Source: Chlamydiota bacterium
GTDB lineage: Bacteria > Auribacterota > JACPWU01
Assembly: GCA_016178055.1 (NCBI GenBank)
Contig: JACOUC010000042.1
Coordinates: 1 to 38,302 of the forward strand
Direction: 5' to 3'
DNA length: 38,302 bases
Part shown: positions 24,868-33,124 of the stretch, one piece after another
Position numbering within the stretch: position 1 is the stretch's first letter
How the letters are laid out: each line of letters opens with the position of its first letter
Position numbers and translations under genes: made by a program
The notes under the pieces: generated by a model
What the model was told of the DNA's origin: nothing
Database searches by the model: none
The model's input: the letters and a program-made list of their open reading frames with translations, nothing else

Positions 24868-26345
24868 AAAGTTTACCCCTTGTTTCAATCATTATTCCAG
24901 CCTACAACGAAGAGAAAAACATTCGATCTGTTATTGAAGACACACTTCAACTAAAAACGCAATTTCCCTTGGAAATCATTGTTGTCGATGATGGATCTAA
25001 AGACGAAACAGCTGATGTTGCAAAATCGGCTGGAGCGGACCGGGTTATTTCTTATCCTAAAAATAAGGGGAAAGGTGGAGCATTCAGGATGGGGGTTGAT
25101 GAAGCCAAAGGCGAGTATATCATCCAGATTGATGCAGATCATCAATTTCAACCCCATGAAATTCCCTTGCTGGTTGAGGCCTTACATCAAGGATATGATC
25201 TTGTCCTGGGGAGCAGGTTTAATCAAGGTAAGGTCGAAAAGGGTTCGGTGAAATGGGTCAATGTCTTTGGAAATTGGTTAATGTCCGCTACAACGACTTT
25301 CTTTTCTGGAATTAAGGTTACAGATATTATGGCCGGTTTTAAAGGGTTTAAAACGGAGGTAGCAAGAAAACTTGATTTGGTAACGTCCCATTTTGGCTAT
25401 GAGGCGGAGATTATTGTTAAAGCGGGGAAGATGGGTTTTTCTGTTAAAGAGATTCCGATTACATACACCAAAAGGATTTTTGGAACGTCGGGGGTCAGTG
25501 CCATTCGAGATGGTTCGAAGGTTGCTTTTACAATTGCTAAAATGTATTTCACTTTTCCTGGACAGGTTGTGGGAAGAGGTGTTGTTGGAAAAAGGGTTTT
25601 AAAGGCTCTCACTTGGGCATGGTTGGTGATTGTTTTGCCGCTTTTAACAGCCTGGGTTCAAAAAGGGAAAGTCGGCAATCTTACTTATGCTGAACACTTG
25701 CTTTTTTCTCTTGCCTTCTTTTTTGTTGTTAGGCCCTTAACGGGGAGTCGGCTTGCTGCACTTGTCTCAAGTACTTTCTTGGCTGTCACACCCATTTTTG
25801 ATTTAGGGGCGAATGCAACTCTGCCCCTGATCTTTTCAACTCCTCAATCGATCAAAACATTTTCATCTTTAATGCTTTCTGTAACGATCTGGATTTTACT
25901 CATGGGTTTTATGACTTTCTTTCTTCAGGATAGGAAATCTAAATTTTTAAGTGGATCGATTCTTTTAGGAACTGTTCTTCATTTGGCTTGTTGGGTTGTA
26001 TCTCTTTGGATGCCGCTAACGTTCGCTGAATTATTAAATTTAGATTTTTCTCTTTTAGGGTTACTTTTAGCTTGGTATTTTTGGCCTTTGGGAAAACTTT
26101 TTGCAAGTTCTAATCTTTTAGCGTCTTTGATTATTCTGGCGGGAACGATTTCAGGAATTTCTTGGATCCATTTTTTGGGAGCATCCATTTTAGTGGGCAC
26201 CCTTATTTCCAGCCTTTTTATAGAGCTTGTATCCTTTAGGATTAAAAAAACATCCCTTTTTTCCTTCGATCGGCTATTTCTGTTTCTCTTGTTAGGAGTG
26301 TTTACGATGCTCATTTTTTCATTTAAGCTTGCACCTTATATTTGA
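24864..26345 (+). CDS. DPM1-like GT2 glycosyltransferase with C-terminal membrane domain
   Basis: A 493-residue protein. The N-terminal 240 residues are a GT2 domain: VSIIIPAYNEEKNIRSVIED, IIVVDDGSKDET, NKGKGGAFRMG, QIDADHQF with the metal-binding Asp pair, LVLGSRF, and DIMAGFKGFKTE. This is the dolichol-phosphate mannose synthase-like branch. Residues about 240-490 form a membrane domain of about eight hydrophobic segments. It probably makes a polyprenyl-phosphate sugar and may help flip or present it; that second role is inference from such fusions. The start overlaps the GT-C-like gene stop (ATGA), pairing donor synthase and user. It overlaps no gene at its 3' end once the next start is set at 26371. 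Confidence 0.88.
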   Translation: MKSLPLVSIIIPAYNEEKNIRSVIEDTLQLKTQFPLEIIVVDDGSKDETADVAKSAGADRVISYPKNKGKGGAFRMGVDEAKGEYIIQIDADHQFQPHEIPLLVEALHQGYDLVLGSRFNQGKVEKGSVKWVNVFGNWLMSATTTFFSGIKVTDIMAGFKGFKTEVARKLDLVTSHFGYEAEIIVKAGKMGFSVKEIPITYTKRIFGTSGVSAIRDGSKVAFTIAKMYFTFPGQVVGRGVVGKRVLKALTWAWLVIVLPLLTAWVQKGKVGNLTYAEHLLFSLAFFFVVRPLTGSRLAALVSSTFLAVTPIFDLGANATLPLIFSTPQSIKTFSSLMLSVTIWILLMGFMTFFLQDRKSKFLSGSILLGTVLHLACWVVSLWMPLTFAELLNLDFSLLGLLLAWYFWPLGKLFASSNLLASLIILAGTISGISWIHFLGASILVGTLISSLFIELVSFRIKKTSLFSFDRLFLFLLLGVFTMLIFSFKLAPYI

Positions 26346-26370
26346 TAGAGAAGGAGACGAAGAAACCCCT

Positions 26371-27384
26371 ATGAAAAGTTTAAAACGTTTTTATCAAGGA
26401 AGGCCTGTTCTCGTGACCGGAGGTGCAGGATTTGTAGGAAGTCATTTGGCAGAGGCACTTATTCGATGGGGGGCGAAGGTAAGTATTTTTGACAACCTCT
26501 CCAGAGGAAAAGAATCTCTTAGAAATCTCGAAGAGATCAAGCAAAGTGGATTAAAGTTTAAATGGATTCAAGGGGATGTTTTAGACCTCAAACGCTTGAA
26601 ATCTGCTGCAAGATCGGTGGATATGATATTTCACTTTGCCGCCTTACCCAGTCACCGTCTTGCAATGAGCGACCCACGCGGTTATGCCCTGGTTGACATT
26701 ATGGGAACGGTTAATGTTCTCGAAACAGCAAGACTTTCAACTCGCCCTGTGAAAATTCTTTTTGCCTCTTCAAACAAGGTTTATGGGAAACAACCTCCTC
26801 CTTTCAAAGAGGACGCAAAACTCTTTCCAGAGGGGCCTTATGGACAAGCAAAAATGGATGCGGAGGAATGGTGTCACCAATATTCAAGGTATTACGGCCT
26901 CTCCGTTGTTGTGACTCGACTTCATCACATCATTGGTCCACGCTCTCAACCGGATCTTGCATTGTCCATCTTTGTTGAACGCATTCTTTCAAATCAAGAA
27001 CCCATTGTTCATGGACAATTTAAAGGGAAGCGTTTTATTCCTTGTGCCGCTGCTTTTACAAATGTCTATGACGCGGTCCCTGGAATTTTACGGTCTATGG
27101 TCAAGGCGGACGGATTTGATATTCTCAATATCGGGGCAGCCAAAGAAACCAGTGTACTTGAACTGGCTCAGCTTGCGAGAAAAATTCTTAATTCAGAGGT
27201 TGGAATTCAAAAGAGGCAAATGTTTCCTCACGAATCTCTTCACCATGCAGCAGACCCATCGAAGGCGAAGAAAGTACTCGGTTGGCAGGCAGAAACGCCC
27301 GTTGAGACTTCGGTCAAACAGTACATCGATTGGAGATTAGAAGTTGGAAGACGGAAAGCTGCAAATTATAAAGAAAAATTGTGA
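26371..27384 (+). CDS. NAD-dependent epimerase/dehydratase (extended SDR)
   Basis: A 337-residue extended SDR of nucleotide-sugar metabolism. ATG 26371 is chosen because the Rossmann domain follows at once and AAGGAG (26351-26356) lies upstream, though at a long spacing of 14; an open frame back to a TTG at 26329 would overlap the previous gene. Key motifs are VLVTGGAGFVGSH (GGAGFVG about residues 17-23), FASSNKVYG and YGQAK (Tyr157, Lys161). It looks like UDP-glucose 4-epimerase or UDP-glucuronate epimerase/decarboxylase relatives. The block TRLHHIIGPRSQPDLALSIF fits neither clearly, so the substrate is open. It probably supplies an epimerised nucleotide sugar to neighbouring transferases. 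Confidence 0.85.
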   Translation: MKSLKRFYQGRPVLVTGGAGFVGSHLAEALIRWGAKVSIFDNLSRGKESLRNLEEIKQSGLKFKWIQGDVLDLKRLKSAARSVDMIFHFAALPSHRLAMSDPRGYALVDIMGTVNVLETARLSTRPVKILFASSNKVYGKQPPPFKEDAKLFPEGPYGQAKMDAEEWCHQYSRYYGLSVVVTRLHHIIGPRSQPDLALSIFVERILSNQEPIVHGQFKGKRFIPCAAAFTNVYDAVPGILRSMVKADGFDILNIGAAKETSVLELAQLARKILNSEVGIQKRQMFPHESLHHAADPSKAKKVLGWQAETPVETSVKQYIDWRLEVGRRKAANYKEKL

Positions 27385-27466
27385 CACTTCTATTTCCGAT
27401 CACCCCCAGCTTTTGTCAAAAAGCCTAAATCAAATTTTTAAATTTTGAGCAAAGGGCCTCCGAAAG

Positions 27467-30214
27467 ATGATGTTACGAATTTTTAAGAGATTCATAGGCG
27501 GGCCACAGGTTTTGATGATGGGGATATCCTTCCTTCTCCCAGCCCTTTGGTTAAGGGACCGTTTAGCCATTGCCTATGCAGAGACGGGTTTTACCCTTCT
27601 CCTCAATTCTTTGAGACTCTTTAAACTGACCCGATATGTCTGGTGGGATATTTTTGGGTTAGGGGTGGAAAAGATTGAGAGTCTTCCCTCGGCCCTGTAT
27701 TATTTTATAACGGGTGGTTTAGAGACGTTATTTAGGTTTTCGACAGTTCCACGGCAATATTTTTTTTTTAGTGGTATTCTTCTTTTCTCGTCCTTCGCGA
27801 TGTATTTTTTGATTTTAGAATTATTTCAAGAAAGAAAAAGGGCTTCACATTGGGTTGCCCTGGGGGGGGGATTATTCTATATTCTTAATCCCTTTGCCAT
27901 GAATTATATCTGGCACCGATTTGTGGTCTCAATGTTTGGCTTACCTGCATTGCCTCTCATTTTACTTTTAACACTTAAGCTGCTTAATAAACCTTGCTTC
28001 ATATACGCCTTTTCTTTGGCCAGCGTTATTTCACTTTTTTCGATCATGGCCATTAACCCAGCTTTTTTTGTTCCCCTCTTTGTCCCTATGGGTTGTTATA
28101 TCCTTTTCGAATTGTTTTGTAAAAAGAGTTTGAAGGGATGGAAATTTATCGGAGTCACCGCTTTTCTCATTCTTGTCTTTAATTTTTGGTGGTTGTTTCC
28201 CGCATGTTTGAATCTTCAATCGACAGTGGCTCGCGTTCCATGGGCAGATTCTTTTGAGAATGTTCGAGCGACCAGTCAGTGGACGCCCCTTTTTTATGTT
28301 CTCAGATTGGTCGATTGGAATACCGTTCGTTGGTATCATGTCCCTTATCATCCAGGATGGACGGAATTTCTTGTACCCTTTCTTTCAGGAATCGCTTTAT
28401 TTTTCAATCGATCGAATAGAAAAATCATTTTTTTTAGCCTTCTTTGGGTGATAGGGCTTTTTTTAAGTAAGGGGATTCAACCTCCGGCAGGGGATCTCTT
28501 TGAATGGATGTTTAAACATATTCCCTTGTTTGTGTTGTTTAGAAATCCGATGGAGAAATTTGGTTTGACTGTTGCATTGAGCTGTTCGGTCTTGATGAGT
28601 TTTGGAATTTATGAGCTTTGGAGGAGATGGGCCTGTCGGTGGATCAAAATAGGAGTTTTGGGAATGCTTTGGGTCGTGCTGCTGGGAATCAATGTCTGGC
28701 CGATGTGGACGGGGGATGTTTTTTCTCTTTTTCAGGGTATTGTTCCAAAAGACGCACAGTCGATTCCTACCGTGAAGGTAGAAATTCCACAGTATTGGAA
28801 AGAGGCAGCCAATTTCATCAATCAAGATAAAGAAAATAATAGGGTTTCATTCCTCCCTCAATCTCCTGCCGATGGAATGTGGTATCAATGGAAACATGGT
28901 TATAATGGTACTGATTTTGGTTCTGTGAATTTATTATTCGAGAAACCTGTGATTCAACAAGGGGGACCCGACCTTCCTGCTGAGGATTATCGTAAAATGG
29001 TTTTTAATACGGCTTTTTTTAGCAGTCCCAACTCCTTCATCTTTTTTCTAGGGATGATGAATGTACGATATATTTTGGTGCGAGGGGATGTGAACGAAGG
29101 GGTGATGGGGACTCCCCCACTACAAAAGATACGGGAGGTGCTGGATTCATCCCCATTGATTCAGAAGGAATGTTCCTTCGGCCCTCTGGCGCTCTATAGA
29201 GTGCCCGACGAATTATTCCTACCCCGTTTCTACGCTCTTTCAGAAGTGGCAGTGGCTGTAGGGGGTAAGATGGATTCTTTGATTCCACTCTCCTTGGCCT
29301 CTTGCATAGGGCGTTATCGGGCGATCACTTTTTTTGATCATCAGAATGATAAGGGTATTCTAGAAGATTGGAATTTTAACGGCGTACGAGGGATGATCGC
29401 TGTGAATCAAGATTTTGATGGGTTGTTGATGGAACTTAAGAGGCGTAACGTCAATGGGGCTCTAGATTTATTAAGACAAAGTGAAATCATTTATCTTTTT
29501 GATCAGGGTGAAAAGTTTTTAACTCAAGACGGAACCCATGAGTTACAATCGGGAAAGACAGAGAGGCTACAATGTCAAAAGGGTTTTTATAAAATCATCG
29601 GGCGATTTTCTCTGAAAGAAGATTCAAAAAACACTTTTTTAAGGTATGATCATAGAAACAATTTATCGCCCTCATTTCTAGTTTGGGATGGAAATCCTGT
29701 TGAAATGAATGCAGAAGATATGACCTTGGTTAGCCCCGGGTATTATGAATTTCTCCTTTCTCATTTTAGGGTGGAAGAAGGTATTCATCATTTTCAATGG
29801 GTTAAAAATAAAAATCTGAAATGGGATTGGCTGCTCGTTCTTCCAGAGAAGAGATCCTCTTCTCCATTACCGAGCGTTCACTCTAAAAAAGTGAATCCAA
29901 CACGATATGAGGTCGATATTGAAAACGCAAGAAGCCCCTTTTGGCTTGTTTTTAATGAAACTTTTAACTCGGGTTGGAAGGCCTATATCAGAAAGGAAGA
30001 GGAAACAAATCACCTTAGACTCAATGGATTTGCAAATGGCTGGTGGGTGGATGTAAACCCCAACTCTTTTTATAACCGGTTTCAGATAGTGATTGAATTT
30101 ATTCCCCAGCGTTGGCTTGAAATAGGAGTATGGGTTTCAGGCGGTGCTTTCTTGATTTGTTTGATGTATTTAGGGCTATGTTTCCTAAGGGTTCGATCAT
30201 TGTGGAAGGGGTAA
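27467..30214 (+). CDS. Large GT-C-like multi-pass membrane protein with C-terminal module (915 aa)
   Basis: A 915-residue protein. The N-terminal ~430 residues hold about twelve transmembrane helices; the first loop carries AIAYAETGFTLLLNS with an acidic residue just after helix one. The following ~350 residues are soluble. The C-terminal module from about residue 770 has EEGIHHFQW, then NPTRYEVDIEN, FWLVFNETFNSGWKAY, NGFANGWWVD and IEFIPQRWLEIG, with a final helix. The same module ends the 1331-residue protein at 16891, so the two are paralogues of different length. It is probably an outer-face glycosyltransferase or glycan-modifying protein of the AftD/YfhO-like kind. An 82-bp gap precedes it, with no clear promoter or hairpin. 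The start ATG ATG has a weak upstream site. Confidence 0.75.
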   Translation: MMLRIFKRFIGGPQVLMMGISFLLPALWLRDRLAIAYAETGFTLLLNSLRLFKLTRYVWWDIFGLGVEKIESLPSALYYFITGGLETLFRFSTVPRQYFFFSGILLFSSFAMYFLILELFQERKRASHWVALGGGLFYILNPFAMNYIWHRFVVSMFGLPALPLILLLTLKLLNKPCFIYAFSLASVISLFSIMAINPAFFVPLFVPMGCYILFELFCKKSLKGWKFIGVTAFLILVFNFWWLFPACLNLQSTVARVPWADSFENVRATSQWTPLFYVLRLVDWNTVRWYHVPYHPGWTEFLVPFLSGIALFFNRSNRKIIFFSLLWVIGLFLSKGIQPPAGDLFEWMFKHIPLFVLFRNPMEKFGLTVALSCSVLMSFGIYELWRRWACRWIKIGVLGMLWVVLLGINVWPMWTGDVFSLFQGIVPKDAQSIPTVKVEIPQYWKEAANFINQDKENNRVSFLPQSPADGMWYQWKHGYNGTDFGSVNLLFEKPVIQQGGPDLPAEDYRKMVFNTAFFSSPNSFIFFLGMMNVRYILVRGDVNEGVMGTPPLQKIREVLDSSPLIQKECSFGPLALYRVPDELFLPRFYALSEVAVAVGGKMDSLIPLSLASCIGRYRAITFFDHQNDKGILEDWNFNGVRGMIAVNQDFDGLLMELKRRNVNGALDLLRQSEIIYLFDQGEKFLTQDGTHELQSGKTERLQCQKGFYKIIGRFSLKEDSKNTFLRYDHRNNLSPSFLVWDGNPVEMNAEDMTLVSPGYYEFLLSHFRVEEGIHHFQWVKNKNLKWDWLLVLPEKRSSSPLPSVHSKKVNPTRYEVDIENARSPFWLVFNETFNSGWKAYIRKEEETNHLRLNGFANGWWVDVNPNSFYNRFQIVIEFIPQRWLEIGVWVSGGAFLICLMYLGLCFLRVRSLWKG

Positions 30215-30219
30215 GAATA

Positions 30220-30921
30220 ATGAAAATTTCACTTTCGGGAGATCGTTTTCTAAGACTTAAAGTCTTGGGGATTATAGGTTGTGTGGATGGTCTTTGCTGT
30301 AGTTTGTCTTTTCACCTTGTTAAATTTTTATTGATCGTTGCTAGTTCCCTTATAAAAAAACCTCCTCTTTCAAATGAAGTATTACAGTACATTGAGCGAA
30401 ACACCTGGATATTTCTAATCTTGTACATACTTTTGAATTTTTTAGCCGCCTGTTTTAAGCTTGTTTTTAGGGAAATCGAGCGCTTAGGTTATTTCTTTCT
30501 TGCGGTTACAGCTCTTCTTTATGCCGGAGGAATGGGATTTTGGATGAAGGTTCATGGATTTTCTTTAAAGATTTTTTTTCTCCTATTCTTTTTTGTTCTA
30601 TGGAATTTGTCGTGGGTATCGAGAGTGGCTAGTCTCAAGGTCAGTTTGATTCTCTCAAAGAACGTTTCTAAAGAAGACTATTTTCCCCCCATTCTTTTGA
30701 GAAATCTTCCTCGTCTTCTTGCCTATTTTAAAAGGCGGCCGGCCTCTTTGTTTATAGGAATCTTTATGATATTGATTATCCTCTGTGCCATTTTTCTTGC
30801 TTTTGGAAAAGAGTCGATTGCAGGAAAACTGGCCAATGGGTCTTATTTGTGTCTAACGACAGGTGTCCTAATTGATTTTATACAAATCATTTTGAAACGT
30901 CGTAGTGATCCTCAGGAATAA
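30220..30921 (+). CDS. Small multi-pass membrane protein of unknown function
   Basis: A 233-residue protein with about six hydrophobic segments and no recognised domain. ATG 30220 is chosen because GGAAGGGG sits just upstream (30205-30212); an in-frame ATG at 30130 would lie within the previous gene. The protein is mostly membrane, with short basic loops (FKRRPAS, KLVFREIERLGY), a size and layout that could suit a flippase accessory, a small transporter subunit or a GtrA-like protein, but no motif decides. It sits between the 915-residue and 696-residue GT-C-like proteins, 5 bp after the first, so it is likely part of the same membrane machinery. Confidence 0.7.
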   Translation: MKISLSGDRFLRLKVLGIIGCVDGLCCSLSFHLVKFLLIVASSLIKKPPLSNEVLQYIERNTWIFLILYILLNFLAACFKLVFREIERLGYFFLAVTALLYAGGMGFWMKVHGFSLKIFFLLFFFVLWNLSWVSRVASLKVSLILSKNVSKEDYFPPILLRNLPRLLAYFKRRPASLFIGIFMILIILCAIFLAFGKESIAGKLANGSYLCLTTGVLIDFIQIILKRRSDPQE

Positions 30922-30932
30922 CCAGGAATAAC
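30913..30932 (+). repeat. 10-bp tandem duplication creating a ribosome binding site
   Basis: CAGGAATAAC occurs twice in immediate tandem (30913-30922 and 30923-30932). The first copy contains the TAA stop (30919-30921) of the upstream gene. The second supplies AGGA at 30924-30927, seven bases before the TTG start at 30935. Confidence 0.85.
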
Positions 30933-30934
30933 CT

Positions 30935-33025
30935 TTGAAGATTTTCGCACTTTTTTTCTTGCTGAGTCTCCTTTACGCCTTTCCCCAGTGGGCCCATATT
31001 TTTACTCATATTTTTGGTCTGTCAACATGGTCAGGAGATACCCTGGGTACTTTGCACGATTTTTGGAGCAAAGGCCACTTACTCCAATTAGGAATATTAA
31101 ACGGGCGTAATCCCTATGTGGCAGCTCCCTTTGGACTTGTATTTGAAGCGGGAGTTAGAAAACTGACTCCACTCTCTGATGGGCTCATCTATCTGATGAT
31201 GTCTTTTCTAAATGAGATTCTGGCGTATAACCTTTTTATCCTTTTAGGTGTTGCCCTTTCAGCGTGGGCCATGACGGTTTTAGTTGAGCATTTGACAGGC
31301 AATCGCTGGGCAGGAATTTTTTCGGGGTTCATTTTTGGATTTTCTCCCAACATGATTTGCCAAAATTTAAGTGGTCACATTGGTTATGCCCATGCGGAGT
31401 GGATTCCTCTTTATGTCTTATTTTTATGGAAATTTTTGGAGGCCCCTTCGTTAAGGAAAGGGCTTCTTACAGGTTTCTTCTTCGCTTTGATTTGGCTCTC
31501 TGCTACTTATCTAGGTTATTTTTCGTTTTTCTTCACGTTGGCATTGTTAGCATGGAGGTTTGTTGTTTTTGAGCGTGTCAATGCCGGTACACTTAAAAAA
31601 TGGGTTGGGCTTTGCGGTATCTATGGCTGGGCATTTCTTTTGATGCTTCCTGCTTTATGGGAGACTGCTTCAAGTGCAGTTTCTCCTTCGAATCTTTCAG
31701 AATCCGCCCGCATTGATTTTATACGCTCTTGGGGGGATTTGGTAAAGTACAGTGCCCGTCTTTGGGATTATATTGTTCCCAGTGAATTAAATCCTATTCT
31801 GGGTCACACAGCGGTTCATCTGGTGAATGTTTTTGGAGGTCGGCATCTTTCGGATCGAACTCTTTATTTAGGAGGAATCCCTTGTTTTTTTGCCCTTTAT
31901 GGCCTTTACATGGGATGGCATCGCAGAAAAATTTTGGAGAAGGAGAAGCGATTTTTTATTTCTTCCATGGTGTTTTGTGGATTGGCGATGGTCCTCCTTT
32001 CTTTGACCCCTGAGTTGAAACTTGGGCATTTTCAAATTCCCATGCCTTCTCATTTTTTGTATCGATTTTTTCCGATGTTTCGGTATTACAGTCGAGCAGG
32101 TTTTTTCGTATCGCTCTGCGTTGCAGCTTTGGCGGGATTTGGTTTTTCTGAATTTCTGAAGACGAGGAAAACGCGAGTGGCAAAGATTTTTTATTCGACC
32201 CTTGCTATGGGATTGCTCGCCTTGGAATACACGGTTCTTCCTCCTATTCGCAATGTGAATGTTTCGAAGACGTCTGAAGTTTACCAGTGGCTTTCAAGGC
32301 AAACAGGGGACTGGATTATTGGAGAATATCCTATTTTTCGAGATATTGATGAGAGACAATATCAGTATCGTTCCAATCAGAGATTTCATGGTAAGCGGCT
32401 TATGAACGGGGCTGATGAGAAAACCCCTGAAGATTGGATGATCAGATCTAATCGGGATTTATGGCAAGAGCATGTACCAGGACAATTAGCTGCCCTTGGC
32501 GTGAAATACATTGTTTTGCATAAGGAGTGTTATGCAAAAGATATTCAGCAAAAGGTTTTAAATGCCAAGGGTTTGAAATTGGTTCAAGATTTTTCAGATG
32601 TTTTCCTCTTTGAGGTGACGGCTCCTCCTCTCGACTGGTTTTGGGTGAATGCAAATACCTACTTGCCAGAAAGAGAAGCAGACGGTCAAGAATGGTCCTG
32701 GATTTCTGGGAATGGGATGTTTGTTTTTTATAAGCGAACGTCTGCCAAGCTAAACTTGCAAATTAAATTTAAGATGAAGTCCTATCAAATCCCTCGAGAG
32801 GTTCAAATTCATTTTGAGGGGAGGACGTGGCCAAAGTTCGTTGCTCAGCCGGATCAGACGGAAGAGATTTTATTGGATGGAATTCAAATATATCAAGGTC
32901 TGCACACAATTTTTTTGGATGTGAATTCAGGAGAGGTTAGGCGTTCAGATGGTCACAAAGTTAGCATCGCCGTGTCAGCCATTCAATTTGATGAGGGTAT
33001 TTCGGCTGAGGGGAAAAGCTCCTAA
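30935..33025 (+). CDS. Multi-pass membrane protein, GT-C/YfhO-like (696 aa)
   Basis: A 696-residue protein. The start is TTG 30935, supported by AGGA seven bases upstream and by the immediate hydrophobic first helix (FALFFLLSLLYAFPQW). Residues 1 to about 450 contain ten or more transmembrane helices; the first loop has STWSGDTLGTLHDFW with an Asp placed as in GT-C enzymes. The soluble tail of about 240 residues includes an ALGVKYIVLHKE segment common in YfhO-like proteins and ends in beta-rich sequence with a YQGLHTIFLDV block that echoes the GIHH strand of the two larger paralogues. It is probably a third outer-face glycan enzyme. No gene symbol can be given. Confidence 0.72.
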   Translation: MKIFALFFLLSLLYAFPQWAHIFTHIFGLSTWSGDTLGTLHDFWSKGHLLQLGILNGRNPYVAAPFGLVFEAGVRKLTPLSDGLIYLMMSFLNEILAYNLFILLGVALSAWAMTVLVEHLTGNRWAGIFSGFIFGFSPNMICQNLSGHIGYAHAEWIPLYVLFLWKFLEAPSLRKGLLTGFFFALIWLSATYLGYFSFFFTLALLAWRFVVFERVNAGTLKKWVGLCGIYGWAFLLMLPALWETASSAVSPSNLSESARIDFIRSWGDLVKYSARLWDYIVPSELNPILGHTAVHLVNVFGGRHLSDRTLYLGGIPCFFALYGLYMGWHRRKILEKEKRFFISSMVFCGLAMVLLSLTPELKLGHFQIPMPSHFLYRFFPMFRYYSRAGFFVSLCVAALAGFGFSEFLKTRKTRVAKIFYSTLAMGLLALEYTVLPPIRNVNVSKTSEVYQWLSRQTGDWIIGEYPIFRDIDERQYQYRSNQRFHGKRLMNGADEKTPEDWMIRSNRDLWQEHVPGQLAALGVKYIVLHKECYAKDIQQKVLNAKGLKLVQDFSDVFLFEVTAPPLDWFWVNANTYLPEREADGQEWSWISGNGMFVFYKRTSAKLNLQIKFKMKSYQIPREVQIHFEGRTWPKFVAQPDQTEEILLDGIQIYQGLHTIFLDVNSGEVRRSDGHKVSIAVSAIQFDEGISAEGKSS

Positions 33026-33054
33026 CTATAAGAGGTTAGGAGAGATAAGATTTA

Positions 33055-33097
33055 TTGACATACTATGTCAGATGAAATATTATATTTTCATCCGACA
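33055..33097 (+). promoter_or_regulatory. Sigma70-type promoter with a palindrome around its -10 box
   Basis: TTGACA at 33055-33060 and TATTAT at 33078-33083 are 17 bp apart, a near-consensus promoter reading toward the ATPase gene. Arms TGTCAGATGAAA (33066-33077) and TTTCATCCGACA (33086-33097) are complementary with one mismatch, and the -10 box lies in the 8-base loop. This repeats the design seen upstream of the ATPase at 5737, although the arm sequences differ. Confidence 0.78.
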
Positions 33098-33124
33098 CAT
33101 CGTATATTATAAAGGTATGCCTCA

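Noticed and set aside
27385-27466. Promoter or regulatory hairpin in the 82-bp gap before the 915-aa gene
   Set aside because: Only A/T-rich partial symmetry (CAAATTTTTAAATTTTG) is visible, with no paired -35/-10 boxes of usable spacing.
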